Assembly (NCBI RefSeq): GCF_017302275.1
Contig: NZ_JAFLDR010000014.1
Location: 40,932-104,931 of the forward strand
Source: Sulfuritalea sp.
Lineage (GTDB): Bacteria > Pseudomonadota > Gammaproteobacteria > Burkholderiales > Rhodocyclaceae
DNA: 64,000 nucleotides
Direction of reading: 5' to 3'
Shown here: piece by piece, positions 34,789 to 42,065 of the stretch
How the letters are laid out: each line of letters starts with the position of its first letter
Numbering within the stretch: the first letter of the stretch is position 1
Position numbers and translations under genes: made by a program
Notes under the pieces: generated by a model
Databases searched by the model: none
What the model was told of the DNA's origin: nothing
The model's input: only the letters and a program-made list of their open reading frames with translations

Positions 34789-35417
34789 TCCGGATCATCA
34801 TCGCCGACGACCACACGCTGTTCCGCGTCGGACTGCGGCAGATGCTGCATTCCTTCGCCGGCATGGAGGTGATCAGGGAAGTCACCAACGCCGCCGAGGC
34901 GCTGGCGGCCGCCAAAGCCGGCGGCGCCGAACTGATCATCCTCGACCTGTCCATGCCCGGCGCCACCGGCACCAGCCTGATCGAGCAGACCCGCAAGGCC
35001 CGGCCCGACCTGCCGATCCTTGTGCTTAGCATGCACGACGAACCCGGTACCGTGCGGCGCGCGCTGCAGGCCGGGGCGTCCGGCTACATCACCAAGGGAT
35101 CGAGCCCGGACACGCTGTTCACTGCGGTCAGCCGCGTCGGCGCCGGCGAGCGCTACATTGATCCCGCCATCGCCGAATCGCTGGCCTTCGATGCCGCCGG
35201 CAACGGCAACGCCGACCCCCACCGCGGCCTCAGCCCGCGCGAGTGGGAAGTCCTGCAACTGATCGCCCGGGGCGTGATGCTGAACCAGATCGCCGACCAG
35301 TTGCACCTGAGCCCGAAAACGGTCACGACACACAAGGCGCACCTGATGGAAAAGCTCGGCATCGCCAACAATGCGGACCTGATCCGCTATTCGATAGAGA
35401 ACAAGCTGTTCGATTGA
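34785..35417 (+). CDS. NarL/FixJ-type response regulator
   Basis: This 210-residue regulator has a receiver domain with IADDH acids near residue 8 and phospho-acceptor Asp54 in ILDLSMPG, plus a conserved Lys near 104. Its LuxR-type helix-turn-helix is LSPREWEVLQLIARGVMLNQIADQLHLSPKTVTTHKAHLMEKLGI. It is the partner of the kinase it overlaps by four bases. A target could be the hydroxyacid dehydrogenase gene 20 bases downstream, but spacing alone suggests co-transcription rather than control. Confidence 0.95.
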   Translation: MIRIIIADDHTLFRVGLRQMLHSFAGMEVIREVTNAAEALAAAKAGGAELIILDLSMPGATGTSLIEQTRKARPDLPILVLSMHDEPGTVRRALQAGASGYITKGSSPDTLFTAVSRVGAGERYIDPAIAESLAFDAAGNGNADPHRGLSPREWEVLQLIARGVMLNQIADQLHLSPKTVTTHKAHLMEKLGIANNADLIRYSIENKLFD

Positions 35418-35437
35418 GTGACCGTGGAAAGGACTCC

Positions 35438-36616
35438 ATGACCGCCGATACCCGAGGCCTCGGCCTCGCCCCGGCCAGCGCCGGCGACTACCGCGAACTG
35501 GCGCGACGCAGGCTGCCGCGCCCGCTGTTCGACTACCTCGACGGCGCGGCCTATGACGAAGTGACCGCCGGGCGGAACCGCCAGGCCCTGCTGCGCCTGC
35601 AACTGCGCCAGCGCGTGATGCGCGACGTCTCGCAACTGAAGTTTTCCACCCGCGTGCTGGGCCAGGAAATGGCGCTGCCGCTGGTGCTGGCGCCGCTCGG
35701 TCTGGCCGGCGTCATGGCGCGCCGCGCCGAGGTGCAGGCGGCACGCGCGGCGGAAGCGGCGGGCATTCCCTTCTGCGAATCAACGGTGTCGATATGTTCG
35801 ATCGAAGAAGTGCGCGCGGCGACCGCCGCGCCCTTCTGGTTCCAGCTGTACGTCATGCGCGACCGCGGCTACGCGCAAGACCTGATGGCGCGGGCGCGCG
35901 CCGCCGGCTGCCCGGTGCTGGTGCTGACCGTCGACCTGCCGGTGATGGGCGCGCGCTACCGCGACGTGCGCAACGGCATGGCCGGCGCCGCCACCTTGGG
36001 CGGAAAGCTGACCAAGGCCCGCGACCTGCTGACCCACGCCGGCTGGGTGATCGATGTCGCGATACAGGGCAAGCCGCTGACGTTCGGCAACCTGACCATG
36101 GCGGTGCCCGACGCGCACAGTCTGCCCGCCTTCAAGGCCTGGGTCGACAGCCAGTTCGACCCGGGCGTGACCTGGGCCGACCTCGCCTGGGTGCGCCAAC
36201 ACTGGCCGGGCAAGATCCTGGTCAAGGGCATCCTCGACGTCGAGGACGCGCGGCTGGCCGCCGCGGCCGGCGCCGACGGCATCGTCGTCTCCAACCACGG
36301 CGGGCGTCAGCTCGACGGCGTCGCCGCGTGCGCCGATGCGCTGCCGCGCATCGTCGATGCGGTCGGCGACCGGCTTGACGTGCTGATGGACGGCGGCGTC
36401 AGGAGCGGACTCGACGTGGTGAAGGCGCTCGCACTCGGCGCCAGGGCCTGCCTGCTCGGCCGCGCCTGGGGCTACGCCGTCGCCGCGCGCGGCGAGGCCG
36501 GCGTGGCGCACATGCTGGCGGTGATGAAAAGCGAAATGGCCGTGGCGCTGGCGCTGACCGGCGTCACCGATGTCGCGGCGCTGGATCGCGCGGCGCTGCT
36601 CGACGCATCGCCGTAG
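35438..36616 (+). CDS. FMN-dependent 2-hydroxyacid dehydrogenase, LldD-like
   Basis: This 392-residue enzyme has the FMN-dependent alpha-hydroxyacid dehydrogenase fold. YLDGAAYDEVTAGRN is the N-terminal motif. LVLAPLGLAGVMARR, FQLYVMRDRG, VLTVDLPVMGARYRDVRNGM and GIVVSNHGGRQLDG follow, with the catalytic His near 286 and the FMN loop DGGVRSGLDVVKALALGA. Such enzymes oxidise L-lactate, mandelate or glycolate and feed quinone at the membrane. LldD (L-lactate) is the default; mandelate dehydrogenase cannot be excluded. GGAAAGGA precedes ATG 35438. The stop TAG lies inside a dispersed repeat. Confidence 0.9.
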   Translation: MTADTRGLGLAPASAGDYRELARRRLPRPLFDYLDGAAYDEVTAGRNRQALLRLQLRQRVMRDVSQLKFSTRVLGQEMALPLVLAPLGLAGVMARRAEVQAARAAEAAGIPFCESTVSICSIEEVRAATAAPFWFQLYVMRDRGYAQDLMARARAAGCPVLVLTVDLPVMGARYRDVRNGMAGAATLGGKLTKARDLLTHAGWVIDVAIQGKPLTFGNLTMAVPDAHSLPAFKAWVDSQFDPGVTWADLAWVRQHWPGKILVKGILDVEDARLAAAAGADGIVVSNHGGRQLDGVAACADALPRIVDAVGDRLDVLMDGGVRSGLDVVKALALGARACLLGRAWGYAVAARGEAGVAHMLAVMKSEMAVALALTGVTDVAALDRAALLDASP

Positions 36617-36633
36617 CACCGGCGCCGACTTTT
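36608..36633 (+). repeat. dispersed GCGCCGACTTT repeat, copy 4, over a stop codon
   Basis: TCGCCGTAGCACC then GGCGCCGACTTTT. The TAG at 36614-36616 is the stop of the hydroxyacid dehydrogenase, so the repeat supplies the end of the gene. Confidence 0.7.
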
Positions 36634-36662
36634 CACACCGGGCCGGCAGCGGCCGGAAAGGC

Positions 36663-37178
36663 CTACTTCGCCGTGCGCACCGCCGCCAGGATGCCCTGCA
36701 TCAGGGCCAGCGGCGTCGGTGGACAACCGGGGATGCGCACATCGACGCCGACCACGTTGCCGATCGCGCCGCAACTGGCGTAGCTCTCGCCGAAGACGCC
36801 GCCGTTGCAGCCGCAGTCGCCCACCGCCACCACCAGCTTGGGGTCGGGCGTGCAGTCGTAGGCGATGCGCAGCGCGTTCTCCATGTTCTTCGTCACCGGG
36901 CCGGTGACCAGCAGCATGTCGGCATGGCGCGGGCTGGCGACGAACTTGATGCCGCGCCCTTCGAGGTTGTAGTAGGGATTGTTCAGCGCATGGACCTCCA
37001 GCTCGCAGCCGTTGCACGAACCGGCATCGACCTCGCGGATGGTCAGCGCGCGGCCAAGGACGTGCAGGATCTCGTCGTGCAGCCGGTCGATTTCGCGCCG
37101 CGGGTCGGCGGCGCCGGCCGGCTGCGGCGGCTCGGTGAGGATGCCGGTGCGGAAAATGTGGCGCAGCAGGGGAATCAC
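36663..37178 (-). CDS. hydrogenase-4-like small subunit (HyfI/NuoB-like)
   Basis: This 171-residue protein is related to NuoB, HycG and HyfI. It keeps all 4Fe-4S (N2-type) cluster cysteines: SCNGCE near residue 60, GDCGCNGG near 117 and PGCPPTP near 150. It should form the peripheral arm with the large subunit. GTG 37178 is chosen because it overlaps the large-subunit stop (GTGA) and leaves a normal N terminus, IPLLRHIFRTG. It is the last gene of the six-gene cluster. An intact cluster here contrasts with the lost nickel site in its partner. Confidence 0.88.
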   Translation of the reverse strand: MIPLLRHIFRTGILTEPPQPAGAADPRREIDRLHDEILHVLGRALTIREVDAGSCNGCELEVHALNNPYYNLEGRGIKFVASPRHADMLLVTGPVTKNMENALRIAYDCTPDPKLVVAVGDCGCNGGVFGESYASCGAIGNVVGVDVRIPGCPPTPLALMQGILAAVRTAK

Positions 37179-38743
37179 AGGTCCACCCCGGAATACGAAA
37201 GGTTGAAGGACTTGTTGATCAGCGGAAAATCGGGAACGATGTCGTTCATCACCGCGTGCTCCAGCGCCGGCCACGCCTGCCATGACGGATCATGGGGATG
37301 GACGCGTGCCAGCCGGCCATCGGCGTCGAACTGCACGCCGACCAGCACCTCGCCGCGCCAGCCTTCGATCACGCCGAGGCCGCTGCCGCCGGCCGCCGGC
37401 GCAAATTCGACCCGGGTGTCGCCGGCAACCATGCCGACCGCCAGCAGCCGCAGCAGGCGCAAGGATTCCGCGATCTCGTCGAAGCGCACCGCGACGCGGG
37501 CAGCGACGTCGCCTCGCTCGTCGGTGACGGGCCGCACACCGAGCGCCGCGTAAGGCGGCGGCGGCGTGTAGCCCTGGCGGTGCGCCCGGCCGTCGAGCAG
37601 GATCCCCGTGGCACGCGCCGCCATGCCTGTCAGCGAGAGTTCCCGCGCCAGGTTGCTGTCGATGGTGCCGGTCGTGGCGAAGCGGTCCTGCAGGCCCGGG
37701 TGCCCGTCGTAGAGTTCGCGCAATTGCTTCACCGCGCCCTCGATGGCGCCGCACTGCTCGACGATCGCGGCGAGCGAGGCGGCGTTCGGATCGACGGCCA
37801 CGCCGCCGGGCACGATGCAGTCCATCATGAAACGGTGACCAAAAAGTTTCGCGTTGAGTCGCAGCCAGTCTTCCTTGAGCCGCAGGAACTGGGTCAGGCC
37901 GAAGGCGAAGGCGGCGTCGTTGCCCAGCGCACCGAGGTCGCCGAGGTGGTTGGGGACGCGCTCGCGCTCCAGCAGCAACGCGCGCAGGCCCAAAGCCCGC
38001 GGCGGTGGCTCGACGCCGCAGGCGGCCTCGGCCGCGGCGGCAAAGGCCCAGGCATAGGCGCAGGTGGAATCGCCCGAAACGCGGCCGACCAGTTGCGCTC
38101 CACGCGCGATGTCGGCGCCGACGAAAAGCTTCTCGACGCCCTTGTGCTGGTAGCCCAGCCGCTGCTCCAGCCGCAGCACTCGCTCGCCGACCACGGAAAA
38201 GCGGAAATGCCCCGGCTCGATGATCCCGGCATGGATGGGGCCCACCGGAATCTCGTGCGCACCCTCGCCGCCGACCTTGACGAAATCGTAGTCCGTGGGT
38301 TCGTTGGCCCATTCCGGTGCGGCACCGGCGTCGTGCCGCAACGGATACCAGTCCGCCGGCCAGCCGCCGTGGCGCAGCCAGGGCCGCCGGTCGGTGCCGT
38401 CGCTGGCGATGCCGACCAGGTCGCGGGTGGCACGCTGCATGCGGTTGGCGGCCGGAAAGATGCCGGACAGGTCCGGATACATCGGGCATTCGTCGCCGCC
38501 ATCCGCCAGGTCGAGGCTGAGCCAAAGCCAGCCTTCGTCGAGGGCGAATACGCAATGCAGGCGATAAAAGCCGTCGCGCAGGCGATCGTCGCAGCCCCAC
38601 AAGGCCGCTAGCCGCCCCTGGCGGCGATGGACGGAAATGGCGAAACGCAGCAGATCCTCGCCGTCGGCGGCGCGGCCGCGCCATACCGGCGCGCCCAGCC
38701 CCGGCTGGCGCGTGAATTCGATGGGTTCGGCGTGGAAGATCAT
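37175..38743 (-). CDS. hydrogenase-4-like large subunit lacking nickel ligands (Ehr-type)
   Basis: This 522-residue protein fuses a NuoC-like part (residues 1 to about 155) and a NuoD/HycE-like part, as in HyfG. The NuoD part shows EIPVGPIHAGIIEPGHFRF and LRLEQRLGYQHKGVEKLF. Where true hydrogenases have R-x-C-G-x-C, it reads RVSGDS, and the C-terminal DPCxxC is absent (the protein ends FNLSYSGVDL). It therefore cannot bind the nickel-iron centre. This is the mark of energy-converting hydrogenase-related (Ehr) complexes, whose substrate is unknown. It overlaps the small subunit gene by four bases. Confidence 0.88.
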   Translation of the reverse strand: MIFHAEPIEFTRQPGLGAPVWRGRAADGEDLLRFAISVHRRQGRLAALWGCDDRLRDGFYRLHCVFALDEGWLWLSLDLADGGDECPMYPDLSGIFPAANRMQRATRDLVGIASDGTDRRPWLRHGGWPADWYPLRHDAGAAPEWANEPTDYDFVKVGGEGAHEIPVGPIHAGIIEPGHFRFSVVGERVLRLEQRLGYQHKGVEKLFVGADIARGAQLVGRVSGDSTCAYAWAFAAAAEAACGVEPPPRALGLRALLLERERVPNHLGDLGALGNDAAFAFGLTQFLRLKEDWLRLNAKLFGHRFMMDCIVPGGVAVDPNAASLAAIVEQCGAIEGAVKQLRELYDGHPGLQDRFATTGTIDSNLARELSLTGMAARATGILLDGRAHRQGYTPPPPYAALGVRPVTDERGDVAARVAVRFDEIAESLRLLRLLAVGMVAGDTRVEFAPAAGGSGLGVIEGWRGEVLVGVQFDADGRLARVHPHDPSWQAWPALEHAVMNDIVPDFPLINKSFNLSYSGVDL

Positions 38744-38758
38744 GTTTACCCGCAGTCT

Positions 38759-40210
38759 CTAGCCGAGCATCCGCGCGGCTTCCTGGAACCAGCGCGCCAG
38801 GTAGGGTGGAATGTAGAGCCCCAGCATCAGCACCAGCCCCAGGTGCAGGAACACCGGCGTGATGGCGGGTGCATGCGGCAGGCGCCTCGCCTCGGTCTCG
38901 CCGAACACCATGGGCTGCACCTTGCCGAAGATGGCGGCGAAGGCCACGCCGAGGCCCAGCAGCAGTACCGGCGTCGCCCACGGGTAGTGCTTCATGGCGT
39001 GGGTGAGGATCATGAACTCGCTGGCGAAGACGCCGAAGGGCGGCATGCCGAGGATGGCCAGCGTGCCGAGCATCAGGCCCCAGCCGATCAGCGGATTGAT
39101 CCGGATCAGGCCGCGGATGTTTTCCATAAGTTGCGTGCCGGTCTTCTGCGTGGCATGGCCGACGGCGAAAAAGATCGCCGACTTGGTCAGCGAGTGCATG
39201 GTCATGTGCAGCAGGCCGGCGAAGTTGGCCACCGGCCCGCCCATTCCGAACGCAAACGTGATCAGCCCCATGTGCTCGATCGACGAGTAGGCGAACATGC
39301 GCTTGACATCCTTCTGCCGCGACAGGAAGAAGGCCGCGACCAGCAGGGTGAACAGGCCGAAGCCGATCATCAGCCTGCCGGCAAAGTCGCCGGCGATGGC
39401 GCCGTCGGCCAGCACCTTGCAGCGCAGGATGGCGTACAGCGCGACGTTCAGCAGCAGGCCGGAGAGCACCGCCGACACCGGCGTCGGGCCTTCGGCATGG
39501 GCATCGGGCAGCCAGTTGTGCAGCGGCGCCAGGCCGACCTTGGTGCCGTAGCCGACCAGCAGGAAGATGAAGGACAGCGCCATGATGGTCGGCTCCAGCT
39601 GGCCCTTGACGTCGATCAGGTGGGTCCACAGCAGGGCGTTGCCGGATTCCCCGAGCACGCGCTCGGCGGCGAAGTAGAGCAGGATGGTGCCGAACAGCGC
39701 CTGGGCGATGCCGACGCCGCAGAGGATGAAGTATTTCCACGCCGCTTCGAGGCTGGCCGGCGTGCGGTAGAGCGATACCAGCAGCACGGTGGTCAGCGTC
39801 GCCGCTTCCATCGCCACCCAGAGGATGCCGAGGTTGTTGGTGGTCAGCGCCGCCAGCATGGTGAACATGAAGATCTGGTACATGCTCTTGTAGAGGCGCA
39901 GGCGCGGCTTGCTGAGGCGGCCATGCTCGGCTTCGTTCCTCATGTAAGGGCCGGAAAAAATGCTGGTGGTCAGTCCGACGAAAGCCGTCAGGGCGACGAA
40001 GAAGACATTCAGCGAGTCGATGAAGAACTGCTCGCCGAACGCGAAGCGCGGGCCACTGGCGACAATCTCCATCGTCAGGCCGGCGGCGGCGAGGAAAGTG
40101 CCGAGACTGGCGACGATGTTGAGGTTCGGCGCCCAGTCGCGCTCGCCCACCACCGTCAGCAGCGCGCCGCTGGCGAGCGGGATGGCGAGCATGAGGACGA
40201 AGAAATCCAT
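38759..40210 (-). CDS. hydrogenase-4-like antiporter subunit (HyfF-like)
   Basis: This 483-residue membrane protein belongs to the NuoL/M/N and Mrp antiporter family, with about 13-14 helices. Key residues of the proton path are seen: the glutamate in LWVAMEAATL, the lysine in YGTKVGLAPLHNWLPDAHAEGPTPVSA, and QKDVKRMFAYSSIEHMGL. It probably moves protons or sodium when the complex works. The ATG 40210 fits the family (MDFFVLMLAIPLASG). It lies 15 bases before the large subunit and 233 bases after the HyfE-like gene, the only wide gap in the operon. Confidence 0.92.
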   Translation of the reverse strand: MDFFVLMLAIPLASGALLTVVGERDWAPNLNIVASLGTFLAAAGLTMEIVASGPRFAFGEQFFIDSLNVFFVALTAFVGLTTSIFSGPYMRNEAEHGRLSKPRLRLYKSMYQIFMFTMLAALTTNNLGILWVAMEAATLTTVLLVSLYRTPASLEAAWKYFILCGVGIAQALFGTILLYFAAERVLGESGNALLWTHLIDVKGQLEPTIMALSFIFLLVGYGTKVGLAPLHNWLPDAHAEGPTPVSAVLSGLLLNVALYAILRCKVLADGAIAGDFAGRLMIGFGLFTLLVAAFFLSRQKDVKRMFAYSSIEHMGLITFAFGMGGPVANFAGLLHMTMHSLTKSAIFFAVGHATQKTGTQLMENIRGLIRINPLIGWGLMLGTLAILGMPPFGVFASEFMILTHAMKHYPWATPVLLLGLGVAFAAIFGKVQPMVFGETEARRLPHAPAITPVFLHLGLVLMLGLYIPPYLARWFQEAARMLG

Positions 40211-40254
40211 GGAATTAACGTGAAGCACCGATTGCGGAGTCGTCGGCGACTTTC

Positions 40255-40413
40255 GAGCGCAGCGAGCCGATCAGTAGCCCCCCGAGAGGGGGCGAGGCGG
40301 GAATTCGCGACGCATTCGTCGCGCCGCCGCAGCTGGCTGGCTGTGCAAAGCCAGCCGTGGGCCGCGCAGCGGTGGGGGGGCGGGCCTTCAATTCGCCTTT
40401 CGCGTGTTTCATC
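40255..40413. repeat. dispersed repeat element, long copy, inside the Ehr operon
   Basis: It begins GAGCGCAGCGAG, has AGTAGCCCC and ends GGGCCTTCAATTCGCC then TGTTTCATC, like the copy at 18.5 kb. The centre adds a hairpin, GGCTGGCT at 40335 and AGCCAGCC at 40349. It lies between the HyfE- and HyfF-like genes. Confidence 0.7.
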
Positions 40414-40443
40414 TTCATGGGGGCAGTCGATACGGCATGAGCA

Positions 40444-41112
40444 TCAGTTGTCCTTCAGCTTTTCCATGTGCCGGATGTCCAGGCTGTCGAACTGGTCGCG
40501 GATCTGGAAGAAGAACACGCCGAGGATGATGACGCCGACCAGCACGTCGAGTGCGATGCCGAGTTCCACCACCATCGGCATGCCGTAGGTGGCGCTGGTG
40601 GCGGCGAGGAACAGGCCGTTTTCCATCGAGAGGAAGCCGACCACCTGGGTGATGGCCTTCTGCCGCGTGATCATCATCAGGAAGGCCAGCATCACCACGG
40701 CCAGCGCGATACCCAGCGTGCCGCGCGTGATGGTGTGGGACAACTCGGAAATCGGCAACGCGACATTGAACGCGACCATGACCAGCACGATGCCGACCAG
40801 CATCGTGGTCGGGATGTTGATCAGGGCCTCGACCTCGCCCTTGACCTTGAGCTGGCGCACCAGGCGGTGCAGGATCCACGGCAGCAGCAGCACCTTGAGC
40901 GCCAGCGTCAGTCCGGCCGAGTAATACAGGTGCACCTGGCCGGTGGTCACCGCCGCCACCAGCGTTGCCAGGCACAGCGCCCCGCCCTGCAGGGCGAACA
41001 GGTTGATCAGCTGCGGCAGGCGGCGCTGCGCCAGCATGGCGAAGGCCAGCAGCAGGATTACCGCCGCGAACAGGTTGATGAGCTGGGCCGAGAAAGGAAT
41101 CGATGCGCTCAT
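40444..41112 (-). CDS. hydrogenase-4-like membrane subunit HyfE
   Basis: This 222-residue protein has about seven membrane helices and resembles HyfE: an N-terminal INLFAAVILLLAFAMLAQRRL helix, a NuoK-like segment ITRQKAITQVVGFLSMENGLFLAA, and the charged end FFQIRDQFDSLDIRHMEKLKDN. The glutamate in SMENG is the NuoK-type proton residue. Start and stop are well set: the ATG overlaps the HyfC-like stop as ATGA. The long frame upstream is a shadow. Confidence 0.9.
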   Translation of the reverse strand: MSASIPFSAQLINLFAAVILLLAFAMLAQRRLPQLINLFALQGGALCLATLVAAVTTGQVHLYYSAGLTLALKVLLLPWILHRLVRQLKVKGEVEALINIPTTMLVGIVLVMVAFNVALPISELSHTITRGTLGIALAVVMLAFLMMITRQKAITQVVGFLSMENGLFLAATSATYGMPMVVELGIALDVLVGVIILGVFFFQIRDQFDSLDIRHMEKLKDN

Positions 41113-42065
41113 ACCCTGCTCTCCAGCAACAGCCTTACCAGCAGGCCGAGCACCGCCAGCATGAAGGCGGTGCCGAGGAATTCCGGCGCGCGGAAGATGC
41201 GCATCTTGGCGTTGACGGTCTCGATGCCGGCGAGGAAGGCGCCGCCGATGGCGAGCTTGAGCAGCAGCAGCGGTATCGCCGCCACCAGTGCCAGGAAGTT
41301 GTCGCCCGGCGCGATGCCCCAGGGGAAGAACAGCGCCAGGCCGAGGCAGGAGTATGCGTACAGCTTGAGGCTCGCCGCCCACTCGATCAGCGCGAGGTGG
41401 CGGCCCGAATATTCGAGGATCATCGCCTCGTGGATCATCGTCAACTCGAGATGGGTCGCCGGATTGTCGACCGGCACGCGGGCGTTCTCGGCCAGCGAAA
41501 CGAAGGTGAAAGCGATGCCGGCGAAGGCGAGGCTGGGGTAGATCACCAGGTCGCGGTGCGCGAGGGTTTCGACGATGGTCGCAAGCGAAGTGGACTGGGC
41601 GATCATCGCAAGCGTAAAGAACACCATCAGCAGCGCCGGTTCGGCGAGGAAACCGACCAGCATCTCGCGCCGCCCGCCCAGCGTGCCGAAGGAGGTGCCG
41701 ACATCCATTCCCGCCAGCGATATGAAGATGCGTGCCAGGCCGAAGACACCGACCAGCGCCAGGGCATCGGCCGCCGGCGCGAAAGGCAGGTCGGTGGACA
41801 GGGTCGGCACGATGGCGCAGGCCAGCACCATGCAGCCGAAGATGAGGAAGGGCGCGGCGCGGAACAGCGAGGACGCGTTATGGGCCAGCACCACGTCCTT
41901 GTTGAACAGCTTTTGCAGCATAAAGTAGGGCAGCAGCAAGGGCGGCGCGCTGCGGCTCTGGAACCAGGCCCGGCACTGCCCGACCCAGCCCGAGAGCAAG
42001 GGTGCCAGCACCAGCGCCAGCGCAATGGCGAACAACTGGCCAAGGAATCCGGACACACTGATCAC
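41109..42065 (-). CDS. hydrogenase-4-like membrane subunit HyfC (NuoH-like)
   Basis: This 318-residue protein has about eight helices and anchors the peripheral arm. It carries the NuoH/HycD signature: RSAPPLLLPYFMLQKLFNKD near the start, GTLGGRREMLVGFLAEPALL, and AENARVPVDNPATHLELTMIHEAMILEYSGRHLALIEWA, which lines the quinone or ferredoxin side cavity. GTG 42065 overlaps the HyfB-like stop (GTGA), which supports this start. The stop overlaps the HyfE-like gene. Confidence 0.92.
   Translation of the reverse strand: MISVSGFLGQLFAIALALVLAPLLSGWVGQCRAWFQSRSAPPLLLPYFMLQKLFNKDVVLAHNASSLFRAAPFLIFGCMVLACAIVPTLSTDLPFAPAADALALVGVFGLARIFISLAGMDVGTSFGTLGGRREMLVGFLAEPALLMVFFTLAMIAQSTSLATIVETLAHRDLVIYPSLAFAGIAFTFVSLAENARVPVDNPATHLELTMIHEAMILEYSGRHLALIEWAASLKLYAYSCLGLALFFPWGIAPGDNFLALVAAIPLLLLKLAIGGAFLAGIETVNAKMRIFRAPEFLGTAFMLAVLGLLVRLLLESRV

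Noticed and set aside
38627-40588. 653-codon plus-strand frame
   Set aside because: Antisense to the HyfF-like and large-subunit genes; rich in His, Gln and Arg as a shadow.
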